From: Uloborus plumipes
Taxonomy: Eukaryota; Arthropoda; Arachnida; Araneae; Uloboridae
Assembly (NCBI GenBank): GCA_038373865.1
Contig: JAXGGA010004681.1
Coordinates: 21,586 to 85,585, forward strand
Length of the DNA stretch: 64,000 nucleotides
Reading direction: 5' to 3'
This document shows, one piece after another, positions 36,970-48,520 of the stretch. The notes beneath the pieces are model-generated. The model was given only the letters and a program-made list of their open reading frames with translations, ran no database searches and was not told the DNA's origin. Every line of letters starts with the position of its first letter. Position 1 is the first letter of the stretch. Both the position numbers and the translations under genes were made by a program.

Positions 36970-37068
36970 GTCTTGGCTTACTTTACCGTTTGTTGTTTTT
37001 ACGTCGACAATTGATGAAAAATGACATTGGATGGAACTCAGATTCCATTCCACGTACGATTAAACCAG
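36970..37068 (+). CDS. Candidate orphan internal exon (unrecognised)
   Basis: A 99-bp open stretch lies between a pyrimidine-rich acceptor (ends ATTAG at 36969) and a consensus-like donor (CCAG|GTAAAC at 37068/37069). In the open frame it reads LGLLYRLLFLRRQLMKND, then GWNSDSIPRTIKP, entering and leaving in phase 1. I do not recognise the protein. It is isolated, with no partner exon found within several kb on the plus strand. A chance open frame is quite possible. Confidence 0.25.
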
Positions 37069-37540
37069 GTAAACATTTTTTTCATTACTTCTATAACTTC
37101 AACAAAATAATTCAATTGCATCTCTTAATTAAGTAGTTTCAGTGCGTCATTCAAAGTGTTACATTCTGTCTTGTTTCTTCTCGAAAACAGTTGGTTACAA
37201 TCCTTTAAGCCATCAATTTCCTCTTGGAATAGCTAAGTGACGGGTATTTAAAACGAGATAATTGATCGATTTTAAAGATTTCTTTTTTCTGTTAGATTTT
37301 AACTTGCTTTGGCTAAAGCTCTAAAAGGGGGAGAAGGGGGGAGCAGCAATTTAGTTATGGACGTAATAAAGGAAGCGACTGGCCTTAACGTCATTTAAAA
37401 ATTGATAGATTATTACCTCATTTATTACTTGATGACATATTAACTACCTGCTATAAGTGAATGAGACTGTAGTGATGTTAGATGATGATCAATTCTGTGT
37501 AAACATTTGTTTACCCGTTGCCAGATTATTTTTTTAAGAA

Positions 37541-37862
37541 GTGCGCACTACTACTGTCCGTCCGTGAAAACCGCGCCTGGCACTGATAAACAGTTCCTCT
37601 TAAAAAGGGTAGATCGGTTGTGGGTGATAAGTTTCCGAAGTTTTCAATGTAAAACTTGCATTTGCTGTATCCTTTTGACATATTCAACCAAACTATGTAT
37701 TTGAAATTAGCATCGTTCTACGTTGTTTGATGTGGCTCAAAATGCTTTTTATTATTTCCCCCCTTATTGTTTTCTTACCTACCACCCCTATTTTGGTAAG
37801 ATCAGAGAAGACCAGACGAATGCGTAAATGCACGGAAGGTTTTACCTAAGAAGATCAGACAA
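37541..37862 (-). repeat. Dispersed repeat, copy 2
   Basis: This is an inverted copy of 18194-18511. It includes 'cggttgtgggtgataagtttc', 'catattcaaccaaactatgt' and 'cctaagaagatcagaca'. The class is unknown. Confidence 0.7.
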
Positions 37863-38088
37863 TCACTCTCTTGCTTTATAGTATCATACTGTATGCAATA
37901 TAATAAATGATAGAAAACTTGAGATGCTGTGTGACAAAATGGGGAGTTTTTCATATTTAGGAATTAAATTTTTCTCGAACTAATTTATTTTACATCACCG
38001 TTTCTCACGTGGTTCTGTTACCTAAAGTTACAGGATAACTTTGAATCAGGTACATAATTCAATGTAAATTATTATTATTATAATTATT

Positions 38089-38090
<2 letters not shown>

Positions 38091-38163
<73 letters not shown>
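38091..38163. repeat. (TA)n microsatellite
   Basis: About 36 uninterrupted TA units, flanked on both sides by 'taattat..cctatata' segments that form a partial mirror. Confidence 0.95.
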
Positions 38164-38168
<5 letters not shown>

Positions 38169-38962
38169 CCATTCCTATATAATTATTATAATTAATATTA
38201 TGAATAAGCGTACAATAAGTTAGGCGTTTTCCTTTTCTAGTTTTTATGTAAATAGTTGTAATAACATTGCGAAAATATTAGTAGGATAACCGGTGTTGGA
38301 TCTAAGGGGAGCAAGCCAGGGCCACCACTTTAATTTTAGATGAAATTAAAATTATAGTATTAAAAACTGTTTTTATCCGTGAAAACCGATCTGTTATCCC
38401 TCAATTCGGTTTGGTGAAAAAAAAAAACTCTTCTATTAGTTAAAAAGTCCGGAAGAAAATTAAGATTTTTTTTCTTCATTTCTGTCCCTCTTTTCTTCTA
38501 TTTGTTTGCAATGGGGGTGCTCAGCATCTCCGCCAGATCACCGCCCATAGCCTGCGTTGAGCAAATAATGAGAAACTCCGTTGCATACTAATTTGTAAAA
38601 ACTTTTTGAAGGAAAAAAAAGATGAAGCAAGCTTTTGTGCAAATTTTTCTGCGCAAGCTTTCTGTTCAAAGTACTGATTTTATCCCCGACAATCAATTGA
38701 ATCGATTATTTCGAAAAGGTAACATCTCGGTTTTTTTTTCAAAATCAATTTTTTAATGGCATTCTGTTATTAAAGTATAAACACGTTATTCTTGTGAAAA
38801 TGGAACATCTCTGCAGTTTCATCATTGCAATAATTAGCCCTTTTAAGCTTCTTCGTTTTTTATAAATTAGTTTTTTTGCTCCTCTGAAAAATTTTAAATT
38901 TTAGAGATATTCCCTTTTCGAAATAATCGATTCAATTATATTTCACGCTTAAACTTTCTTCA

Positions 38963-39249
38963 GCAGGCCACCTTGTCTAGCGGTCAGAGATGTCTAACCC
39001 GGATGAGGTGGTTCCAGGTTCGAATCCTGGCTTGGGCATGGATGTACTTTCTCTCTCCTGAACTTGTCCTTCCTTTGTGTGAATGTATTATTGTGCAGTG
39101 CAGTGACTGGTTTTCTAGCTTATGAACGGGTCCTTATGGCATGTGTATACTGTGGAAGTCGGATTTTACACCAAATTACGGTATAGTTGGAAAAGGGAAG
39201 CTGCGCACCCCAAATTGCCAACCTAGCTAGCACAAGACAACAACAACAT
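38963..39249 (+). mobile_element. tRNA-derived SINE
   Basis: The head holds a perfect Pol III B box GGTTCGAATCC (39017-39027) inside a 5-bp T-stem (CCAGG / CCTGG). A degenerate A-box region lies near 'tgtctagcggtcagag'. A ~220-bp body without coding capacity follows, and the copy ends in an ACA-type tail ('acaacaacaaca'). The acceptor stem does not pair, so it is not a functional tRNA. The parent tRNA is not certain. Confidence 0.75.
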
Positions 39250-39301
39250 TTCTTTTTTTTTTCTAATCAGAGGAACTCCATCATGATAATTTTCATCCTC
39301 C

Positions 39302-39825
39302 TTAACCCATTAATGCCTAGCGTCCCTTTTTAGAGACGGTCCAAAAAAGGGTCTGAATTTCCCCAAAATGAACATATCAACCAAATAATAGTGTTCAATT
39401 AGTACCTTGGTATTGTTTCAGTTCGTTTTCAACAGATAGCAGCACATAACCATTCTAAAGTGTGTTCTGTAGCAGTTTTAAAACGATCTTTACCAAAAAT
39501 GACATCGTTCACAATCTCAAGAAAAAAAGCTAAGTTTTCAAAGTTATTCCCAGCTTCCCAGTTTGTGTTAATTGCTGGTTTTATTTCTTCTTTTAAAATG
39601 TCTTTTTAAATATTATATCGTAGGCAGAAAAAAAAATTCAGTAAAAAAAGTATGTACCCACTGGGGTCTATCGTAACTTTTAAGGGACGATTTTTTTCTT
39701 TCCTTAAAAAAAAATATTTTTTACATAATATTTTTTTAATTATTTTTCCTGTCCATTAAACACTGTTTGTAACCAGTATACAAAATATCTTTGAAAAAAA
39801 AAGATGTCAGGCATTAATGGCTTAA
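39302..39825. mobile_element. piggyBac-like MITE, copy 2
   Basis: It is bounded by TTAA (39302-39305 and 39822-39825). The left TIR is CCCATTAATGCCTAGCGT. The right one, on the minus strand, reads GCCATTAATGCCTGACAT after TTAA. It is inverted relative to 985-1680 and lacks the nested hAT MITE, so it shows the empty site. Confidence 0.82.
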
Positions 39826-41339
39826 GAGAAAGTAAACGACTTTAAAACGCGAGTCCCGAACCATGTGTGCTCAACTGAGCTACTGATTTGATTAGTATTC
39901 CTTACAAAAAATACCGAGTTTTAAAGTAATCAGTGATAAAATATTTATAGTAACTGAATCATAAAAATCATTTGTTAATTTTCATTCATTTTAAATGATA
40001 AATTGTCTTATGAACTATTCAAAATCATTGATATATTTCATGCGGAAAAATTACTTCTCTACCTGAATAACAATTAGTGTCTGAGATAAACACTATCAGT
40101 TATTTAGATCGCTGTTTAAATTTGGATATGGCCTTCAAATGAAGTAACAAGTGAAATAAATCTCTTTCACAAATCAGCGATTAAAGGGAAGTCTTTCAAC
40201 TAAAAATTCGTGATGCGTGCCCTGAGTATTGAACGGTTTGGTTCCTTGATTTACGTAATTTTAAAACCGTGGCAAGTACACGTGTGTTAGAAATTATTTT
40301 TTTTTGCACAACTAATAATATTCCCGCCACATTCCTTCAGGAATTATCTTCAATTTATTTAATGGCATTAGATTAAGTTCTAATTTACGTTTCTCATTTT
40401 GATTTTTTTTTTCAAGCATGATTGCGTTAAAGTAATTTAAAAGACTGAAATTAAAAAAAAAAATCAAGTTATGGGGGGGGGGGGCAGGACAAGTTTTTAA
40501 ACTGTTGAAATTAAGCGGAAAATTTTTCAAATTATAGGATCAAATACGAGAACGAGGTGTTCTCACCGAGATATTTTGAACAAAGAAATGTTCGTTCGAA
40601 TTGGACTGCTCATTTAGAAGTTATTAGGTGGGATAGATAGACCGAATAACACACATTTACTCTATCTCAAAATCCTACTTCCATTTTTAAATTTTTCGAT
40701 GTTTATTTAATTGGTTCATTTATTTTCGCCCTTTTTGTTTGGACTTGAACTTTGAAGATACATTAAGCTAAGTTTGATGTTAACTTAAACTGGAAAGTAG
40801 GCTAAATAAGGACGTTTAAAATACTTTAATCCCCATACAAGCCCTTAACTCGACATTTTCTGCGCTATTCTTATAGTTGAGCTTTCACTGCAAATAAAAT
40901 TCTTCATTAAAGACCAGGTTATATATCAGAATATGTGAGTATGTGTTTCTTTAATGTTTTATTTTTACTTTTTTTCGGGAAGAAAACTATAAGAAAATTT
41001 TGCCCCTCAGCATTCGTTGATCCTCAATACTGAATATTTTTGTATGTACTTAGTTGCTCGGCTCACATGTTAATATATTCAGTAATCATTGCATTGAAAC
41101 TGCTTATAATTCTTAAACCTTTCATCAAAGCTATTGAAAAAAGCTAAAAAAGTGTTAACAACTGGCGGTGTTGTTCATCAGCGGTTCGAAATTCCAGCAG
41201 CAGTTCGAAAGATGGCAAATTCTGGAATACAAAATTGTGTTGGTTCTGTTGATGCAAGAGTTTAGGCCCCATTTTGGACTTACTGTTTACTATGAAGTAA
41301 AAAATCGATGAATAAAAGTTTTTATCTTTTTTTCCCTAA
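39826..41339. other. AT-rich DNA, no gene recognised
   Basis: A G-run lies at 40473-40484. No element ends or exons could be supported. Confidence 0.35.
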
Positions 41340-41513
41340 AAACTATCGCTGATACATCGGTATTTGGATGTTTTCTGAGGCCGATAGGCTGATATTTCCT
41401 CCAAGTTAACATCGGCTGCTGATGCCGTTAGATAATTTTTTTATCCATCGGTGCTGATGCCGTTAGATAATTTTTTTATCCATCGATGCCGATGCATCGG
41501 ACGAGCCTTAATT
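41340..41513. mobile_element. Solo end of a hAT-like element rich in CCGATG words
   Basis: The right end on the minus strand reads TAAGGCTCGTCCGATGC. Upstream are reiterated CCGATG / CATCGG words and a 32-bp direct repeat ('tgctgatgccgttagataat'). A matching left-type end, TAAGGCTCGACCGATGG, is at 61026. The other end was not identified here. Confidence 0.5.
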
Positions 41514-41731
41514 TATAAGTATACAAATAGGTTACGCGGTAGAAAAAAATGAGTTTCATGAAAAACTATAGAACACAGTACTGTATGCTCCACATTAGAA
41601 TTTGGAGTCCCATTGTTTTTTTCCTTACCCTTTTTTTTAATTCCAAAGATTCATTAAAAAATGTTTAAAAAAAAAAGAAAAGGTGTGGCCCATTTGTATT
41701 TGAAGGGAATTTTAAACACAAACTTCATAAC

Positions 41732-41881
41732 CAGACACGTTACTTAGGGGGGTCAGGGGGGTCAATTGCCCCCCTCATGGCTTTGAGAAATCCATGCATT
41801 TACATATTTGTAGTTTTCCGATGAAATTGCATTGTTTTTGCACCCTTTGACCCCCCTGAAAAATCTGAAATTACGGCCCTG
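41732..41881. mobile_element. 150-bp hAT MITE with poly-G/poly-C ends
   Basis: The ends are CAGACACGTTACTT on the left and, on the minus strand, CAGGGCCGTAATTTC on the right. The target duplications TTCATAAC at 41724-41731 and 41882-41889 are identical. Same family as 1140-1310. Confidence 0.88.
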
Positions 41882-41889
41882 TTCATAAC

Positions 41890-43261
41890 GTTATTTTAAT
41901 AATTGACTGCAATACTTGACTGAGAAAATTTTTATCAGCAATAAGCAGTGCCATTAATTTCTATCTTTTTTGAAATTATTTTAAAACTCTCACGTAAAAG
42001 TAGAATGCTCTGTTTTCGATGCTTGAATGTTACATTTCAATGCTCAATGTCAAACACTAAAATCTCAGAAGTTATGAGTCTATAGACTGACAATTGTCAG
42101 TGTGATTACTGGAAGTCCAAGTGAATTATTAGACCAAAAGCATCTCTAGAAAGTTACATGTTTCCCTTTCAGTATTTCGTGCTTGCATGATTAATGAATT
42201 ACTACTCAATTAGCTGACACACATTTTTCCCGCTTACTAGTTAATCTCCCAACAGAACAATAATTCACCCTAAAAGCTACACATGCGTATGCGTGTAAAA
42301 ATAAAATGATTAATATATCCGATTTGTTTATGATATGCTTTCAGAAATGTATCAAAAATGATGGATGAAATTAAGCCCAGACAAATAACTTACAAAGAGA
42401 GTAATACATCCTCAACTTATCCAGCTTTGTTGGAACAGTACTGCTTTAAGATTTCAGTATGCAAGTTAATTAATGCACGACTATTACTTCATATTCATGG
42501 CAGTTCAATGATTTTGACAAAAATAACTCTTTCTAATGGAGAACTTCCTGCATGAAAAAGACATATCTAGGCTGCTTAATGTAGATTTCATCAAGAATGT
42601 TATTTATGTGTCTGGGATATCATATTCAAGGAGTTTCGAAGAAGTTTATCACAGACATAAAATTTGTTTGATATAATAACTTCATACGTGACTGTTTAAT
42701 AAAATTTTTGTTAATTGCCTCAGTAAATATTATGTCACCTTAAAAATTCTGTAGGTAGAAATACAAGCAATTCATCCTAAATATAATACATAGAATTGAA
42801 AATTGACTGCAAACTATACTCAATCATATTTGTTCATCAAAAAGTAAAATACTACTTTTTTTTGTATACTAAGCATACTGTTGCTTGAAATTCTAAAACG
42901 TTCCGTTTTGTGGAGAAAAAAAAATCTGGTCATCATATTTATACTTTACACAAGCGGTTGATATCAATCCGGAATTTTTCGTAACAGGTTTCCTAATCTG
43001 AGGAAAAAGTGTTCATCAAAAAGTATAAAATACTACTTTTTTTATATACTCTTACAATTTATTAAAATGTTTATCAGTTGCCAATTTCTATTTTTTAACA
43101 GATAAAATACTGGTAATTGATTTTATAGTTTAAGGCTTTTCAAAGGGCTTTCAATTTTCCCTCTTGATTTTTAATTTTAGTTTTATTAGTCGGGGATTTA
43201 TAAAATTTTTAATTTTAGTTTTTTTAATTCTTTTTTGTTCGAAAGGAGAATTGATCGAGAT
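41890..43261. other. AT-rich DNA, no gene recognised
   Basis: The motif 'gttcatcaaaaagtataaaatactactttttt' occurs twice (near 42832 and 43012), a short direct repeat. An open frame at 42358-42555 shows no domain features. Confidence 0.35.
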
Positions 43262-43303
43262 TTAGCTAGGGTATGACATTTTTTTATGTCATACCCTAGC
43301 TAA
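43262..43303. repeat. Perfect hairpin, 18-bp arms, T6 loop
   Basis: TTAGCTAGGGTATGACAT, six T, then the exact reverse complement. The same 'gtatgacatttttt' word recurs singly at 43322. Confidence 0.85.
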
Positions 43304-43499
43304 CTCATACCTTTCACTCTTCGTATGACATTTTTTTCTGAAAATAAAAAAAAAAACTTTGAAAATGTACGATTTTTGCAGTGAAAATATATTTGAATAC
43401 TACACAATTAGTTCAAAAGAAAGAGCAAATTTTTCTCTGTCCCGAGCTTGTTTGAAACTTTCATGTTATATAGAATTCGAATAATAACCTTTTTTTAAG

Positions 43500-43775
43500 C
43501 AGATTTCAAATGAAGGGGCAAGTCGATAAAGGTGATTTGTGACCATTTTGGAAAAACATACTTTTCACCGTGGATGAAGGAAATAAGGTAATTTTTTCTT
43601 TTTTGAAAGCTTTTTCGAGAAATTTGAAAAATTGTTACGGATCACCTTTATTCACTTGCTCCTTCAATTGTGGTTGTGAGTTAACACAATTGAACACACA
43701 CTAATTTGAATTTCTATAATTCGGCGAAATTCAAATGTCACATATAACTTTTATCCACATGCCCCTTCAATTACA
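43500..43775. repeat. Inverted repeat around 'gaaggggcaagt..ataaaggtga'
   Basis: A ~36-bp segment at 43507-43543 is found inverted at 43634-43669. A third partial copy ('cacatgccccttcaatt') lies near 43757. This is probably a small foldback element; its edges were not resolved. Confidence 0.5.
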
Positions 43776-45231
43776 ACTAAGCTTTTATACACTCTGATTT
43801 CATTGTTGGCCGACAAGGAAATAAAGCTCAATAAATTTAAAAAAAAAAAATCTGCTGCCAGTTTCTATTTGTTAACAAATAAGTACAAGGCTTTCAAAAG
43901 GATTTTCTATTTTCCTCTTTGAGTTAGCTTTTCTGACCAACAAATTTTAAAAGCAGTGATTATTTCCCCTTTTCCTTGTTGCCCATGTTCTTGGAAAAAC
44001 AATTTATATATTTAAAGTTTAAATGCACACTGACTCATAAAGTTCGCCTAAATATGAGGTCGGCAATCAGAGTCGAGGCTTTAAAAAAAAAAATAATGTA
44101 ATCTTTGCTTGGAAATCTTAAACGGCATTTTTTCTAACTCGATACGATGCAAGAGGATCTCTCTCTCTCCCCCCCCCTTTTTTTATTGGTTTTGTTGTTG
44201 ATTCCCCGAATACAGCCTTCATTGAATTTTTGCACGAAAGTGCGAACATAAAAAAAAAAACCTCAGCCAAAGAACTATAAAACGGTACAGCCATGTAATT
44301 ACGAAAAACTTGTAGTGAATGAAAATTTAGTCAGGGATTGTACATTGCGCACTGTATTTATTTTGAATCAAGGAAGTTTTTTTTTCGTATGCTAATTTTG
44401 GTAATTAACTAGAGATAAGTGCTAAAGGCCAACAAATACATTTGCCATTTATTTAGTTACCGTAACCCATTATACATCTGGCCTTATTGGTGTTCTTGAA
44501 CGAGGACAGTAAATTAGTCAATTAAATTCCAACATTTTATTACATCATAATATTACGGTGCTCCTACCTTACTGCGTAATGAATTAATATTTAATAACTC
44601 TTTCTTTCTTTTTTCAAAGTCTTCCATCAAGGTTAAGGAGACAACACGATTGATCATCAAAAATATGAATAATTCATGCATATATATATATAAAGGGGTT
44701 TAAAAAGAAGAACAAGGCGAGACAATGATGCATTTAGAATTTTAAGTACTGTTGGAAATTTATTAAATTTTCTTTCTTTTAATTTAACACTGTAAAAGAT
44801 GTTCTCATTTGAAGTATGATCGCTGAATTGAAAAACAAAATGTAAGCGATAAAGAAATTGAAAATGAAAAATACTGTCTAGTACAGATAAAATTATATGT
44901 GTCTGCTATATGCTTTTTGCTACTATGTTTTGTTTAATGCTGAATAATAGCTTCTGTGTAAAACATATTTAATCAAACTCGGGAATAATTCATAAGATAA
45001 GGTTGGAAAGTAAGAATTCGAAGATGCAATGATGTACTTGGAATTTTAAATGTTACATCACACACACCGATTAGCTGAGTTTCTACTGACTAAATTGAGA
45101 CTCGTGAAAATATTCTGCTATAGCTGACTGAAGCTATACTGAAATAGTGTATAGTGAAGTCGTGTTTCGCAAGGCATGCTACTCTCATTCGCACATTTCT
45201 AGCAAGTTTAACTGCTGAAAAAGTAGATATG
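43776..45231. other. AT-rich DNA, no gene recognised
   Basis: Simple tracts only: CT/C run at 44158-44178 and (TA)n near 44680-44690. No exon or element boundary was supported. Confidence 0.35.
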
Positions 45232-45452
45232 CAGAGGTGTCCCCTTATCTAAAACTTTTGGGAGAGGGGGATACGGGAATTTTCCAAATGAAACTCGGAG
45301 TTCAGCACCATTATCATTTTTCAATTGCAATTTTGCATTGCTGTCTCCAAATTTTCTGAGTGATCAGACACAATTGCCCAGTGACCAGACCCATTTTGCC
45401 AAATAAGGAAATTTTTTGGAGGTCACAATGACTGCCCATCGGGGCGCTTCTG
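45232..45452. mobile_element. hAT MITE, 221 bp
   Basis: The left end is CAGAGGTGTCCCC and the right end, on the minus strand, is CAGAAGCGCCCCGATGG. The flanks TAGATATG and CAGGTATG match at 6 of 8. The body is similar to 24036-24265. Confidence 0.6.
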
Positions 45453-45876
45453 CAGGTATGAACACAGAATGGATGATTTTAAATAAACTTTTCGCGTGTA
45501 AACACCGTATTATTTATTACTGTTGCAATCCTATATGGAGTGTAACTAGGTAAAAGAGTCGAAATTTCAAAATCAATCTGGCAGCAAAAAGACATCAGAA
45601 TGTAACAAACTTTTCCACGTGTTAAATTTGAGATTATGTAGCACCTTTTTAATCCTGTGCCCGTAAAATTTCCCCCAAAAATTTTTTTGACCCACCCTAG
45701 TGCTTTGTCACGACTTTCTTGCTGCATTAAATTTTTTTGTTGAGAAAGAGGCTCCACTGCAACTTAAGGAAATTGCAGCGTTTAATTGCAATACGCACTT
45801 TATTTACACTGTTTTATCATTTTACTCATATTTTGACATAAATATATCTCTTTCTTTTTTTTCATTTTTCCATGTA

Positions 45877-47021
45877 TATGGGTGATTCTACAAAAATGGG
45901 CAAATTTGTGTTCCATACTGATTGCTCTTTTTGTTTTTAATTTAATAAAAAAACTATTTTGGGAACGTCTTTTGTTCTGTAATTTTCGTTATCACCATTC
46001 ACCAATGTTAATATTTAATTATTATTCATTTAAAAAAAAAAAAAAGATATTAGATTGAAATGTCATCCACATGCCCTGTCCCATAGGTGCAATTTTCACA
46101 ATCAATGGAATATAGATTTAAAAAAAAAAAGTAATTTTTTTTCTCAAGAGTTTTTTATTTATAAATATAAATGTGTGCAAGATGTAAATCACAAAAAAAA
46201 AAAAAAAAAGCAAAATAATATGAAAATAATCTCTCTAAAAGTTAATCTAAACTTTGTCCCTGCGATTATCAGTCATCCACATGTCTAAAAAGTATGGATA
46301 TTTTTCTCTGAAATGCTTTATTTCAAAATCTGGCAACACATCTTAAAATAAAGCATGGAACTTTTATTCCTGGATGAGGATTAATTTTGCTGTTCTGCAA
46401 TTACTTTTTGATAAAAAGCAAGCTAAATTCAACTTTCAAGGTAAGTGTTTTTTGTCTTTGTCATCAACATGCTCCACAGAATGCATGTAAAGTGTACATG
46501 TAAATAAATTTTGATAATGAATAATCCTAAGGCTTACATTTGTGGGTTCTAATTCGAAGTGAAACTGAAAACTATTCAGATATGACTTTTTGAGAACACA
46601 ATTACTTGTGTTTTGTCATTCACAAGCTCTTTTTCTATTGTCATTCGTATGCCCCAATATAAGACACGTGGATGAATCAAAAGCCAAACTATGACAGTAC
46701 AATGTTTAAAAATTATGTCTAACAGTTTACTGGTTAAAAAATTTCATTAATACACCTATTGTGTTTGTGTTATTCACATACTTACTGTGTTATATTCACA
46801 TACCCATATTGTCATCCACATGCCCTTTTTATCATTCACATATGCCTTCAAAAAAATAAAAAATCCCAAAATCCAATAAAATGCAAACATTTAAGCTCTG
46901 CTTTTATTCTATTTTAATTATGTAACTTATCAAGTGCTTTGCTGATTTTTTTCAGATTTTTAATTTAATTTTTTGAAATCTACATGTTATAAATATTCCC
47001 GTACTTGTAGAATCACCCATA
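45877..47021. mobile_element. Tc1-type element, family D copy 2 (TGTCATCCACATGCCC repeats)
   Basis: Complete TIRs: both ends read TATGGGTGATTCTACAA (the right one on the minus strand), next to TA. About ten copies of TGTCATCCACATGCCC-like motifs are present (46061, 46271, 46459, 46614, 46639, ~46768, ~46790, ~46809, ~46829 and one inverted near 46663). On the minus strand the motif is GGGCATGTGGATGACA. The element is non-coding. It is the intact relative of 31112-32205. Confidence 0.82.
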
Positions 47022-47566
47022 TAAAGACCAGAAACATATACAGCTCACTATTGGTGATGAATTAGACTTAAAAATACCGAGCTCAGAATGGAGAAACCGA
47101 GATTTGACATGATAAATGCCCCTTATCTGTAATTTATTTCTTTCGTTTTGTTACAAAACAGAAACCCTAACTAAAAAAGTACAATTAAGATTTTAATGGT
47201 TTTCAGTCGTCCTACAAAATTGTGCATAGTAATCGCTTGGTATCTTCGATACGCTCTTAGATTACCCTTTGGCTGTGATGAGAAGAAAGAAGAAGGATAA
47301 TGAATCATTTTAATTTGAATATCTATTCTATACAATTCTGATACATGGTAAAATCGAAATCGATTCGTAAACGTTTATGTTCATTCTTGATTTTTAATGA
47401 CTAGTTTCGTTTGACAACGTGCATCAAATGAAGGATGACTTTAAGATGTCTCTCTGTAACTGTACTTATATTACACTCTAAACAAGGTTTCTGTTCCTCG
47501 TTGAGTAAGTGGTGATTTTTATATTTTAGGGGGTGCTGAAAAAGAATATGCCAATAAAAATGCTCC

Positions 47567-47678
47567 ATCCCAAGTAGCACACTTCGTTTTTTAAAGGTTG
47601 TAAAATGGTTATTAACGTTCTAACAACCGCTTAAAAACGTTTATAAAACGTTTAAAGGTTATTTGTGCTACTTGGGAT
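47567..47678. mobile_element. Small MITE with ATCCCAAGTAGCACA ends
   Basis: A 15-bp perfect inverted end, ATCCCAAGTAGCACA, lies on each side of a ~80-bp core rich in 'aacgtt' and 'aaaacgttt' words. The superfamily is not assigned. Confidence 0.7.
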
Positions 47679-47899
47679 CACGCACAGATTTTTGAAAAAT
47701 CCAAAATTTTGAAAATATCACTTTAATGACATTTATGCAACACATATTCCATATTTTTGTCATTTACCAATTTATATATACCATTATAAGGCTTGAAACT
47801 AATATAAAACACAAAAAATATGTGTTGTTTAAAAGTTTAAAAGAATTAAAGAAGTTTTTGACGAAAAAAATGGTAATCGTAAAAAAATTCCTAAATTTC

Positions 47900-48520
47900 A
47901 TACTTTTTGTAGCTGCAAATGCTTTAACCGCGGATGATCTCTTATAAGCCCTATTACAAACTTCTCTAATAAGATTCCAACAGTATTGACCAAGCTTATT
48001 ACAAGTCCAACGCACTTGAGTTGGCGTTTCCATTGCAGAAATAAAGTGCTCCCCATGCTCGTCGCTCACCGCTTCTCATCACCGTTTCTCACACTTTCAG
48101 GGAAAACATCTAATTGAGGTGTTAAAACATGAATTTTCAGTAGCTTTGAACACCTGAAAAAACTTTTAAACAAATCTTTAATTTTTCATACTTCAAACTT
48201 CTATTGTTCCCTAAGAATTGTGTCACAACATTTTTAAAATCAATCCGTGCTGTTTTTTCTAAATCACTTAAACTTGCCTCAAAGCTTTGGTCCTTCATAA
48301 GCTTTCTTATTTGTGGGCTAATGAAAACACATTAATTCATTTTTACGAAAATGAGTGACGAGAACTGTTTCGTTAAATATTGAAATCCGCACCCTTCTTT
48401 ATCCATTGCTTTAACGAAATTCTTCATCAATTGTTTACGTGAAAAGGTGGAAGAATATTTTTTAAAAATCAATGGAGTCCCTTCACGCAACGTCACAGGT
48501 CGCGTTAGGTCACGTGTCAA
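47900..48520 (-). pseudogene. Degraded transposon-associated ORF of a widespread arthropod family
   Basis: Reading on the minus strand: LMKNFVKAMDKEGCGFQYL near 48430, an in-frame stop at 48332, then VFISPQIRKLMKDQSFEASL, then KTARIDFKNVVTQFLGNNRS. After stops and a frameshift it resumes as SDEHGEHF (48069), then YCWNLIREV and YKRSSA. This order of motifs matches, from memory, an uncharacterised multi-copy protein common in spiders and other arthropods. Its biochemical role is not known to me. Several stops and one frame change make it clearly dead. Confidence 0.65.

Noticed and set aside
38963..39040. tRNA gene
   Set aside because: The T-arm and B box are perfect, but the acceptor and D stems do not pair and a SINE body with an ACA tail follows, so it is a tRNA-derived SINE head.
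43262..43303. Rho-independent terminator
   Set aside because: The hairpin has a T6 loop and not a trailing T-tract after a GC stem, and the context is eukaryotic.
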